Of a stretch of DNA of 40,854 bases, positions 33,158 to 40,854 are shown piece after piece. This DNA comes from Gemmatimonadales bacterium (GTDB taxonomy: Bacteria; Gemmatimonadota; Gemmatimonadetes; Gemmatimonadales; GWC2-71-9), in the NCBI GenBank assembly GCA_013820855.1, contig JACDHV010000004.1:1-40854 (forward strand). Direction: 5' to 3'. How positions within the stretch are numbered: position 1 is the stretch's first letter; each line of letters opens with the position of its first letter. The notes beneath the pieces were generated by a model. That model saw nothing but the letters and a program-made list of their open reading frames with translations. It did not search any database and was not told the DNA's origin. The translations under genes and the position numbers were made by a program.

Positions 33158-36136
33158 ATGGCCAAGATCATCGTCAACGGCAGTGAGATTTCCTTCGAGC
33201 CCGGAGCCACGATCCTGGAGGCCGCGCGGGTCTCGGGTATCGACATCCCGACGCTCTGCTGGTACCCCAAGCTGCCCATCGTGGGGAACTGCCGGATCTG
33301 CCTGGTGTCGGTCCAGGGTCAGGGCAAGCTCCTGCCCGCCTGTGCCATGCCGGCCACGGAGGGCATGATAGTGGAGACGGAGTCGCCCGCGGCGGTGGAC
33401 AATCGCCGGGGCGTCCTCGGCCTTCTCCTCGAGCGCTATCCGGGCGAGCACCTCCAGAACGGGGGGCGGGCCCAGCCCCGCAACGAGTTCGAGCGCTACG
33501 TCACCCGCTACGATGTTCCGGTCCGCGATTTCCACGAGCTGCCGCTCCGCTCCGGCGACGAGCGTCCCGGCGACGTGATGATCCAGCACGACATGAGCAC
33601 CTGCATCCTCTGCACCCGCTGCGTGCGGGCCTGCGAGGACATTCAGGAAGTCGGCGTCCTCGACGTCGGGATGCGGGGCGAGCACGCGCAGATCATCGTC
33701 GGCGGCGACGGCGACCCCGACCACGCGGGATGTACTTGGTGCGGCGAGTGCGTGCGGGTCTGCCCCACCGGCGCCATCTTCGAGTTCATCCCCAAGCAGC
33801 GGTTCGGGTCCGAGGCCGTCCGCACTCCCGACAAGGTGGCGCGCTCGGTCTGTCCCTACTGTGGCGTGGGCTGCCAGATCGATCTCCAGATCAAAGGCGA
33901 CCAGATCATGCGGGTCACCTCGCCCAGCATCGAGGAGACCACGCCGAATCAGGGCTCGACCTGCGTCAAGGGCCGCTTCGGCTACGACTTCCCGATGCAT
34001 CGGGACCGGCTGGTGACGCCCCTCATCCGCAAGGGGTGGATGCACGACGGCGAGCGATGGGTGTGGACCGGCGAGTGGCCCCGGCACCGCGAGGGGCCCT
34101 GGCAGACCATCGAGGAGATGGGCACCCGGCGCAAGCCGCGGCCGCCCAGCCGCAGCGTCGGCAAGCCGCCGATGACAGGGATGCCCAACCTGGAGCAGGA
34201 GGACGTGCGCGACCGCGTCGCCACGCCGCCGGCGTGGTACAGCGCCTTTCGGGAGGCCACCTGGGACGAGGCGCTCAGCCTCTCCGCCCAGGAGCTGAAG
34301 CGAATCCGCGACACCAGCGGCCCCAACGCCCTGGCGGCGCTCTCCTCGGCGAAGTGCAGCAACGAGGACAACTACGCCTTCATGCGAATGGTGCGGGCCG
34401 GGTTCGGCACCAACAGCGTGGACCACTGCACGCGGCTCTGTCACTCGAGCTCGGTGGCCGCGATGAGCCGCGCGCTGTCCACCTCGGCCGCATCGGGCTC
34501 GATGCGCGAGATCGAGGAGGCGTGCGACGTCATCTTCATCTCCGGCGCCAACACCACGGAGACCCACCCGGTCTTCGGCGCGCTGATCAAGCGGGCGGTG
34601 GCCAAGGGCGCGCGGCTCATCGTCGCCGACGTGCGCCGCACCGAGCTCGCCGATCTGGCCGACGTGCATCTCCAGATGGTGCCGGGCACCGATGTGGCGC
34701 TCTACAACGCGATGGTGAACCACATCATCGCCGCCGGGCTTTCCGACCGGGAGTTCGTCGAGAAGCGGACCCACGACTTCGAGAAGGTGAAGGAGTCGGT
34801 GGCGGGCTACACGCCGGAGAACGCGGCCAAGATCACCGGCATTCCGGCGGCGACGATCCGCGCCGCCGCGGAGATGTATGCCCGGGGCCCGCGCACCTCC
34901 ACCCTGTGGGCCATGGGGCTCACCCAGCACAACACCGGCACCGACATCGTGGCGAGCCTGCTCAACCTCATGCTCGCCTGCGGGATGATCGGGAAGTGGG
35001 GCGCCGCGATGCTCCCCATCCGGGGGCAGAACAACGTGCAGGGCGCCAGCGACATGGGCGCGATCCCCTTCGCGTACACCGATTACCGGCCCGTCACCGA
35101 TCCGGCCAACCGGGCCGAATACGCGCGAGCCTGGCGGGTGCCGGAAGCGTCGCTCTCGCTCAAGCACGGGCTCATGGTCACCGAGATGGTGCAGGACGGA
35201 AGCCCGGTTCACGGTCTGTACATCATGGGCGAGAACCCGGTGCTCTCCGACCCCAACATCTCCCACGCCGAGCACTGGGTTCGGGGGCTCGAGTTCCTCG
35301 CGGTGCAGGATCTCTTCCTCACCGAGACCGCCCGCTGGGCCGACGTGGTTCTGCCAGGCTCCTCCTTCGCGGAGAAATCGGGCACGTTCGTCAACACCGA
35401 CCGGCATATCCAGCTCACCGAGGCGGGCCTGGACCCGCCGGGTCAGGCCCGCCCCGATCTCGACATCCTGATCGAGCTGAGCAACCGGCTGGGCCTCGTC
35501 ACCGACTGGCGCTCGCCCGGCGACGTGATGCGCGAGATCGCGAGCGTCACGCCCTCCTGGCGCGGCGTGAGCTACGAGATGCTGGAGCGGCGCCGCTCGA
35601 TCCAATACCCGGTCCTCACGCCCGATTCGACCGGCACGCCCTTTCTCTTCCAGGACAGGTTTCCCACCCCCGACGGGAAGGCCCGCTTCGTGCCCGTCGA
35701 GTTCCTCGAGCCCGACGAGCTGCCGAACGAGGAGTTCCCCTACATCCTCAACACCGGCCGCCAGATGTACCATTGGCACACCGGGACCATGTCACGCCGT
35801 TCCGAGGGGCTCGACTCCCGGGAGCCGACGCCGGTCATCGAGATGCACCCCGGCGATGCCATCGACCTCGGCGTGGGCGAGGGGGACAGCGTCCGGGTCA
35901 CGTCCCGTCGCGGCACCGTGCTCGTCGGCGTCCGCATCTCCGACCGCCAGGCGCCCGGGCAGGTCTTCATGCCGATGCATTTCCGCGAGGCCGCGGCGAA
36001 CCTGCTGACCAATCCGCAGCTCGACCCCTATGCCCGCATCGCCTCGTTCAAGATCAGCGCGGTGCGGATCGAGCCGACGGCGGCACGGTCGTTCGCGACG
36101 GCGGCGCCCGCGGCGGCGATCGCAGCCAAAGCCTGA
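33158..36136 (+). CDS. Formate dehydrogenase alpha subunit-like molybdopterin oxidoreductase (Cys type) with N-terminal 2Fe-2S/4Fe-4S region
   Basis: N-terminal 2Fe-2S (CWYPKLPIVGNCRICLVSVQGQGKLLPAC), ferredoxin motifs (CILCTRCVRAC; CTWCGECVRVCPTGA), CPYCGVGC...GSTCVKGRFGYDF, catalytic DHCTRLCHSSSVA (Cys codon TGT at 34439-34441, not Sec TGA), NTGRQMYHWHTGTMSRR. Confidence 0.92.
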   Translation: MAKIIVNGSEISFEPGATILEAARVSGIDIPTLCWYPKLPIVGNCRICLVSVQGQGKLLPACAMPATEGMIVETESPAAVDNRRGVLGLLLERYPGEHLQNGGRAQPRNEFERYVTRYDVPVRDFHELPLRSGDERPGDVMIQHDMSTCILCTRCVRACEDIQEVGVLDVGMRGEHAQIIVGGDGDPDHAGCTWCGECVRVCPTGAIFEFIPKQRFGSEAVRTPDKVARSVCPYCGVGCQIDLQIKGDQIMRVTSPSIEETTPNQGSTCVKGRFGYDFPMHRDRLVTPLIRKGWMHDGERWVWTGEWPRHREGPWQTIEEMGTRRKPRPPSRSVGKPPMTGMPNLEQEDVRDRVATPPAWYSAFREATWDEALSLSAQELKRIRDTSGPNALAALSSAKCSNEDNYAFMRMVRAGFGTNSVDHCTRLCHSSSVAAMSRALSTSAASGSMREIEEACDVIFISGANTTETHPVFGALIKRAVAKGARLIVADVRRTELADLADVHLQMVPGTDVALYNAMVNHIIAAGLSDREFVEKRTHDFEKVKESVAGYTPENAAKITGIPAATIRAAAEMYARGPRTSTLWAMGLTQHNTGTDIVASLLNLMLACGMIGKWGAAMLPIRGQNNVQGASDMGAIPFAYTDYRPVTDPANRAEYARAWRVPEASLSLKHGLMVTEMVQDGSPVHGLYIMGENPVLSDPNISHAEHWVRGLEFLAVQDLFLTETARWADVVLPGSSFAEKSGTFVNTDRHIQLTEAGLDPPGQARPDLDILIELSNRLGLVTDWRSPGDVMREIASVTPSWRGVSYEMLERRRSIQYPVLTPDSTGTPFLFQDRFPTPDGKARFVPVEFLEPDELPNEEFPYILNTGRQMYHWHTGTMSRRSEGLDSREPTPVIEMHPGDAIDLGVGEGDSVRVTSRRGTVLVGVRISDRQAPGQVFMPMHFREAAANLLTNPQLDPYARIASFKISAVRIEPTAARSFATAAPAAAIAAKA

Positions 36137-36226
36137 ACAACGTAGCGCGGCGTTCGGGACCTTCCATTCCGATGGCCGGCGGCTATTGGCCGTCCTATAT
36201 TCCGCCCGACTTCTTCCTGGACCTCC

Positions 36227-37267
36227 ATGCGCGCTCTGGTGAAGGCGGGACCCGGACCCGGAATGGTCTTGCGCGAGGTCGCCAAGCCCGCCTGCGGCAC
36301 CACCGAGGTCCTGATCCGCGTCCGGCATGCCGGCGTCTGTGGTACCGATCTCCACATCTGGGAGTGGGACAGCTGGGCGAGCCGGCGGCTCAAGCCGCCG
36401 GTGATCGTGGGCCACGAGTTCGCCGGCGAGATCGTGTCGCTCGGCCAGGAGGCCGAGGCCGCCGGCCTGCTCGCCGTGGGCGACCTGGTGACGGCCGAGG
36501 GACACCTCGTCTGCGGGCACTGCCTTCAGTGCCGCCTGGGTGACGCGCATCTGTGCCGGCGCACCCAGATCATCGGCGTGGACCGTGACGGCGCCTTCGC
36601 CGACTTCATCGCGATGCCGGCTTCCAACGTCATCAGGCTCGACGGCATCCCCACCGAAGTCGGCGCCATCATGGACCCCATGGGCAACGCGGTGCACACG
36701 GTTCTGGAGGGGCGGGTGCCCGGCAGCATCGTCTTCGTGCTCGGCTGCGGGCCGATCGGCTGCTTCGCCGTCGGCGTCGCCCGCGCGGCGGGCGCCTCGC
36801 TGGTGATCGCCAGCGACTTCAACCCTCGCCGGCTGGAGCTGGCGCGCGCGATGGGCGCGCAGGTGACGCTCGATCCGGCGCACGACGACGTGCTGGCCCG
36901 GATCCGCGAGCTCACCGGCGGCGACGGCGTGGATCTGGTCTGCGAGATGAGCGGCCACCCCGACGGGCACGCCACGGCGTTCGCCGCGGCGCGGCTCGGC
37001 GGCCGGGTGAACCTGCTGGGCACGCCGAGCCGGACCACCGAGACCGACTTCGCGCGAGACGTCATCTTCAAGGGGCTCACGCTCTACGGCGTCACCGGCC
37101 GCAAGATGTACGAGACCTGGGATCAGATGCGGCGGTTTCTCCACGCCGGACAGCTCGATCCCCGGCCGGTGATCACCCACCGCTTTCCGCTGGAGTGCAT
37201 CGGCGACGCCATCCAGGTCATCAAGGCCGGCCAGGCGGGCAAGGTCATCCTGGAGGTCGAGGCGTGA
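36227..37267 (+). CDS. tdh: L-threonine 3-dehydrogenase
   Basis: Zn-dependent medium-chain dehydrogenase: RHAGVCGTDLHIWEWDSWASRRLKPPVIVGHEFAGEI...CGHCLQCRLGDAHLC; directly coupled (GTGA) to kbl. Confidence 0.93.
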   Translation: MRALVKAGPGPGMVLREVAKPACGTTEVLIRVRHAGVCGTDLHIWEWDSWASRRLKPPVIVGHEFAGEIVSLGQEAEAAGLLAVGDLVTAEGHLVCGHCLQCRLGDAHLCRRTQIIGVDRDGAFADFIAMPASNVIRLDGIPTEVGAIMDPMGNAVHTVLEGRVPGSIVFVLGCGPIGCFAVGVARAAGASLVIASDFNPRRLELARAMGAQVTLDPAHDDVLARIRELTGGDGVDLVCEMSGHPDGHATAFAAARLGGRVNLLGTPSRTTETDFARDVIFKGLTLYGVTGRKMYETWDQMRRFLHAGQLDPRPVITHRFPLECIGDAIQVIKAGQAGKVILEVEA

Positions 37268-38463
37268 GGAAGCCCCTGGAGCGCCGGCTGGAAGGCGAGC
37301 TGGAGCAGTTCATCCGCGATGGGGTGTACAAGCGGCCCAACTTCCTCGACAGCCCGCAGGGGCCGCGGGTGCGGATGGAGGGCCGCGGCGAAGTCATCAT
37401 CCTCTCCTCCAACAACTATCTCGGCCTGAGCGATCAGCCCGAGGTCATCGCCGCGGGGAAGGCGGCCCTCGACCGGTGGGGGGCGGGCACCGCCTCGGTG
37501 CGGTTCATCTGCGGGACCTTCACGGTGCACCGATCCTTGGAGGCCGCCTGTGCGCGGCTGGTCGGCACCCCGGCCGCACTCAGCTTCGGGAGCTGCTGGA
37601 ACGCCAACGAGGCCGTGCCGGGCACGCTGCTCGGCGAGGACGACATCGTCATCAGCGACCAGTTGAATCACGCCTCGATCATCGACGGCGTCCGGCTGGC
37701 CAAGGCGATCACCAAGTGCCAGACGGCCGTCTACAAGCACGCCGATCTCGCCGACCTGGAGCGGAAGCTGGCGGCGGCCCACGACCGGCGGGTGCGTCTG
37801 GTGATCACCGACGGCGTCTTCTCGATGGAAGGCGCGATCGCGCCGCTGCCCGACCTTCTCGATCTCTGCCGCAAGCACCAGGCGGTGCTGATGGTGGATG
37901 ACTCCCACGCGACCGGCGTGCTCGGCGCGGGCGGCCGGGGAACCGCCGAGCACTTCGGGCTGGTGGGCGAGGTGGACATCATCACCTCGACGCTGGGCAA
38001 GGCGCTCGGCGGCGCCGCCGGCGGGTTCGTCGCGGCCTCGGCCGCCACCTGCGACTACCTGACCCAACGCGCCCGCCCGCAGCTCTTCTCCAACGCGCTG
38101 CCACCGACGGTCGCGGCGAGCTCGCTCGCGAGCATCGAGTATCTCGAAGCCCACCCCGAGCGGGTCACCCGCCTGGGCGAGCAGTCCCGCTACTTCCGCG
38201 AGCGGCTGCGGGAGCTCGGCTTCAGTCCGCTGCCCGGCGAGACCCCGATCATCCCGGTGATCCTCGGGGAGACCTCGGCCGCGATCCGCATGAGCGACCT
38301 CCTCCTGGGCGAAGGGGTGTTCGTCACCGGCTTCGGCTACCCCGTCGTGCCGCAGGGACAGGCCCGGGTCCGCTGCCAGATCTCCGCGGCGCACACCAGG
38401 GAGGACCTGGACCAGGCGCTGGCCGCCTTCTCCAAGGTGGGACGACAGCTCGGCCTCATCTGA
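37264..38463 (+). CDS. kbl: 2-amino-3-ketobutyrate CoA ligase (glycine C-acetyltransferase)
   Basis: SNNYLGLSDQPEVIAAGKAALDRWGAGTASVRFICGTFTVHRSLE...DQLNHASIIDGVRL...VDDSHATGVLGAGGRGTAEHF...TSTLGKALGGAAGG (PLP Lys). Confidence 0.94.
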   Translation: MRKPLERRLEGELEQFIRDGVYKRPNFLDSPQGPRVRMEGRGEVIILSSNNYLGLSDQPEVIAAGKAALDRWGAGTASVRFICGTFTVHRSLEAACARLVGTPAALSFGSCWNANEAVPGTLLGEDDIVISDQLNHASIIDGVRLAKAITKCQTAVYKHADLADLERKLAAAHDRRVRLVITDGVFSMEGAIAPLPDLLDLCRKHQAVLMVDDSHATGVLGAGGRGTAEHFGLVGEVDIITSTLGKALGGAAGGFVAASAATCDYLTQRARPQLFSNALPPTVAASSLASIEYLEAHPERVTRLGEQSRYFRERLRELGFSPLPGETPIIPVILGETSAAIRMSDLLLGEGVFVTGFGYPVVPQGQARVRCQISAAHTREDLDQALAAFSKVGRQLGLI

Positions 38464-38715
38464 AGGATTCGGTAGGGGGCTGTGGCCCCCCACCCCAGTC
38501 GGCCCGCCTCTTGCACCCGCAGCCCTTCCGACGGGTTGGAGAGTCCCGGCAGGGGTATCTGCAAGCTCATGATTGACAAGCAGATCACCTGGCCAACGTT
38601 CCCCCTCCCCTCCCGCGCTTTCCAGCACATTCCCCGCATTTTGACGTACCGCCACTGGGGACGCGGTAGGCGCCAGGGCCCGCCTGGTGCGGACACCTTA
38701 CGGAGGCAGTCTGTG

Positions 38716-39396
38716 ATGCGCATGCTCTCTCGCAGCATTCCGGTCGCGGCGCTGGCGCTGTCCCTGAGCGCGCTTCCTGCAGCCGCCCAGGAGCCCGGCA
38801 ACGGCAACTTCCAGTGGTACGTGGGTGGCCAGGGTGGGGTCATGTTCTTCGATACCCCGACTCAGGACCGTACCGGCATCCCGACCTTCGGCGGTCAGAC
38901 CCTGATCGTCGCCCGGCGGACCGGCCTGCTCCTCTCGGTCGAGGAGGGCGTGGGCTCGGACGAGACCAGCTCCTACAGCGACCTCAGCGGCACGCAGACG
39001 GTGACCTTCAACGATATCCGGAGATACTCCGCGGTGCTCATGGCCTTCCCGATCCGCGCCGCCGCGCAACCCTATCTCGGCGTGGGCTACGGAATCATGC
39101 ACGTGGTGAACCCGACCCCCACGAGTTTGGCGGCCTTCCAGAGCGATGCCGAAGAGCTCGGCAGCACCGGGTTCGGCACCTTCCTGGCCGGCATCACGTT
39201 CCAGCTCGGGCGATTCATGGCCTTCGGCCAGTACCAGATCACGACGAGCCCGAGCAACTCGGTCGTCGCCGACGCCGACGGCAACGCGGTCGCCTTCGGA
39301 CGGCTCCTCACCGGGCCGACGCACACCTTCAGCGGCGGTCTCCGCTTCGGTCTCGGGAGCGCCCGCGAGTCGGTGAAGACCGGCGGTTACAAGTAA
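38716..39396 (+). CDS. Outer-membrane beta-barrel-like secreted protein
   Basis: Signal peptide MRMLSRSIPVAALALSLSALPAAAQ; alternating beta-strand pattern, C-terminal TFSGGLRFGLG. Confidence 0.7.
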   Translation: MRMLSRSIPVAALALSLSALPAAAQEPGNGNFQWYVGGQGGVMFFDTPTQDRTGIPTFGGQTLIVARRTGLLLSVEEGVGSDETSSYSDLSGTQTVTFNDIRRYSAVLMAFPIRAAAQPYLGVGYGIMHVVNPTPTSLAAFQSDAEELGSTGFGTFLAGITFQLGRFMAFGQYQITTSPSNSVVADADGNAVAFGRLLTGPTHTFSGGLRFGLGSARESVKTGGYK

Positions 39397-39409
39397 GCTT
39401 CGGAGTACA

Positions 39410-39459
39410 CACCGAAACACGACGGGCAGCGTGACAACGCTGCCCGTCGTGTTTCGGTG
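39410..39459. terminator. Perfect 23-bp inverted repeat with 4-nt loop; bidirectional terminator between convergent genes
   Basis: CACCGAAACACGACGGGCAGCGT-GACA-ACGCTGCCCGTCGTGTTTCGGTG. Confidence 0.85.
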
Positions 39460-39471
39460 AGGTGCACTCGG

Positions 39472-40101
39472 CTAAACGCTCGCCCTCGCCCACCCTCCGG
39501 CACGACGTCTCGACACGTGCGGGTTGCCCTCGACCAGGAACCGGAGCGGCCAGTCGGCCGCCTTGGTGATGCCGATGCGGGGGGTGGTGGCGACCTCGAA
39601 AGGCGGAGACACCGTGGGCGGCAGCACGACGACCTCGGCGCCCGGCATCAGGCGGCCGTCGAGCTCGCGGGTGATGCCCAGGGCCTGACAGAGCTTCCCG
39701 GGCCCCGAGCAGAGATCCCGGTCGTCAACCCGGCCCCGGCGCGCCCGCATCGTCTCAATGCCTTCGACCGGCTCGAGCGCTCGCAGCAGGACCGCGCTCG
39801 CCGTGCCCCGGGCCTCGCACACGAGATTGGCGCACCAATGGATGCCGTACGACAAATAGACGTACCACGATGCCGGCGGGCCGAAGAGCGCGGCATTGCG
39901 CTCGTTCCGCCGGTGGAGATACCCGTGGGAGGCCGGGTCGCGATGGCCCAGGTAGGCCTCGGTCTCGACCACTCGCGCAGTGGTCGGCACCCCGCCGACG
40001 TGCGACACCACGAGAGCACCCAGCAGATCGCGCGCGACCACTTCGGCCGGTCGGTCGAAAAAAGCGACGGGCAGCGTGGCTGCCCGTCGGTGCGCCCTCA
40101 C
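39472..40101 (-). CDS. mpg: 3-methyladenine DNA glycosylase (Mpg/AAG family)
   Basis: LPVAFFDRPAEVVARDLLGALVV...ARVVETEAYLGHRDPASHGYLHRRNERNAALFGPPASWYVYLSYGIHWCANLVCEARGTASAVLLRALEP...GPGKLCQALGIT; GTG start at 40101 in GTGA overlap with the upstream stop. Confidence 0.95.
   Translation of the reverse strand: MRAHRRAATLPVAFFDRPAEVVARDLLGALVVSHVGGVPTTARVVETEAYLGHRDPASHGYLHRRNERNAALFGPPASWYVYLSYGIHWCANLVCEARGTASAVLLRALEPVEGIETMRARRGRVDDRDLCSGPGKLCQALGITRELDGRLMPGAEVVVLPPTVSPPFEVATTPRIGITKAADWPLRFLVEGNPHVSRRRAGGWARASV
40058..40089 (-). terminator. Intrinsic-terminator-like hairpin (11-bp perfect GC stem, 3-nt loop, T6 tract) inside the 5' end of mpg
   Basis: Minus strand: CGACGGGCAGC-CAC-GCTGCCCGTCG-C-TTTTTT. 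Confidence 0.7.
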
Positions 40102-40854
40102 TCGGCCTTCTTCTTCGCCCGTGACCGGCCGCGCTTGACCGGCGCGGCGGGAGCGGGATCGGCATCGCTCCCGGCGGCCTCGGCTTTCGCCGCCTTGTCG
40201 GCCTTGGCAGCGGTGGTGGCCGCCGCCTTCTTCTTCCGGGGCGAGCGCTTCGGCTTGGCGGGCGTGGGCTCGCTCTCCTCGGCGGGCCCCTCCGTCTCGA
40301 GCACGACCGCCTCGACCGGCAGAGTCTCCGCGGGCGATGCCTCGATCTGCACCACGCCGATGAGCGGAATGTCGCCGGCGCGGATCGATCCCCGCGAGCC
40401 CCGGCGGAACCGCACACCGAAGCGCTGGCCGTTCTCCCGGGCTCCCGCCGGCGCCTCGGGGGCCGGCTCCGCCACCTCGGGAGTCTCAGCCGGGTCCGAC
40501 GTCGATCCGCCGGCAGGCGCGGATGCCGCCGAGACCGAAGGCGCCGGCGTTGTCGGGCCCGCGGAGCGGCTGCCCGTGATCTCGTAGTCGTCATCGCCCA
40601 CCTTCCGCACGTCGGCGATCTCCGCGTCGTTGGCCTGGCGGAGCAGCCGGGGAAATCGCGCCGGATCGAGCAGTGCGTCTTCCCGGCCGTGCAGAGCGGC
40701 CATGCGCAGTCGCAGCGCTTCCTGGGTCACCGGCCCGCGCAGCTCGCTCAGGGCCTGCGACATCAACTGGAACGCGCGGGCCAGCGAGAGCGCGCCGTCG
40801 GTGGGGCGCGGCCGGCTCGCCGCGTGCTCGCGGGTGGCCGGCTCGCGGCCCGGC
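40098..40854 (-). CDS. Partial protein (C-terminal part): OST-HTH/winged-helix-like segment plus Lys/Ala-rich basic tail, possibly from an NYN-domain protein
   Basis: Frame is open to the right window edge (...PTDGALSLARAFQLMSQALSELRGPVTQEALRLRMAALHGREDALLDPARFPRLLRQANDAEIADVRKVGDDDYEITG...), tail KPKRSPRKKKAAATTAAKADKAAKAEAAG...KRGRSRAKKKAE. The track start at 40766 is a TTG and probably internal. Confidence 0.55.
   Translation of the reverse strand, partial: PGREPATREHAASRPRPTDGALSLARAFQLMSQALSELRGPVTQEALRLRMAALHGREDALLDPARFPRLLRQANDAEIADVRKVGDDDYEITGSRSAGPTTPAPSVSAASAPAGGSTSDPAETPEVAEPAPEAPAGARENGQRFGVRFRRGSRGSIRAGDIPLIGVVQIEASPAETLPVEAVVLETEGPAEESEPTPAKPKRSPRKKKAAATTAAKADKAAKAEAAGSDADPAPAAPVKRGRSRAKKKAE

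Noticed and set aside
34439-34441. Possible selenocysteine in formate dehydrogenase
   Set aside because: Catalytic codon is TGT (Cys) in DHCTRLCHSS; no in-frame TGA.
32882-35779. 965-aa minus-strand ORF antisense to the FDH gene
   Set aside because: His/Arg/Gly-rich antisense translation with no domain motifs; GC-driven open frame.
33730-36543. 937-aa plus-strand ORF overlapping FDH and tdh
   Set aside because: Alternative frame of two convincingly coding genes; Arg/Gly-rich composition, no motif.

Overview
High-GC bacterial chromosomal window, almost fully coding, with no tRNA, rRNA, CRISPR or transposon seen. From left to right it contains: (i) an exopolysaccharide/surface-glycan locus (1-7.1 kb) with glycosyltransferases, a SAM methyltransferase, an NAD-epimerase, a GT25-like enzyme carrying an exact in-frame 63-bp tandem duplication, a Wzx-like flippase, and a pyruvyltransferase that appears N-terminally shortened; (ii) a signalling block (7.5-19.6 kb) built around a ~1950-aa soluble poly-HAMP hybrid histidine kinase with an exact 276-bp (92-aa) repeat array, tightly packed on the minus strand with a REC-HK, a small winged-helix-like protein and two small membrane proteins, and followed on the plus strand by a REC-PAS-PAS-HK-REC kinase and a REC-HD-GYP protein; (iii) a MoxR/DUF58/DUF4350/DUF4129 cluster divergent from an RDD-SpoIIM fusion (19.6-26.3 kb); (iv) housekeeping genes rho, ruvX, mltG, thiE, aroH, and an RlmI-like methyltransferase (26.8-31.6 kb); (v) a Cys-type formate dehydrogenase alpha-like protein, tdh-kbl, a beta-barrel-like protein, a 3-methyladenine DNA glycosylase (mpg) and a partial gene (33.1-40.9 kb). 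The best candidates for follow-up are the poly-HAMP kinase operon with its A/B alternating repeat pattern, an intrinsic-terminator-like hairpin embedded in the first codons of mpg that shares a 14-nt core with the hairpin at the other end of the gene, the exact duplication in the GT25 gene, and a 60-aa orphan H-box (HisKA-like) protein. Gemmatimonadota-like origin is a guess from overall gene style, not a demonstrated assignment. All family names come from reading translations by eye; no searches were run.
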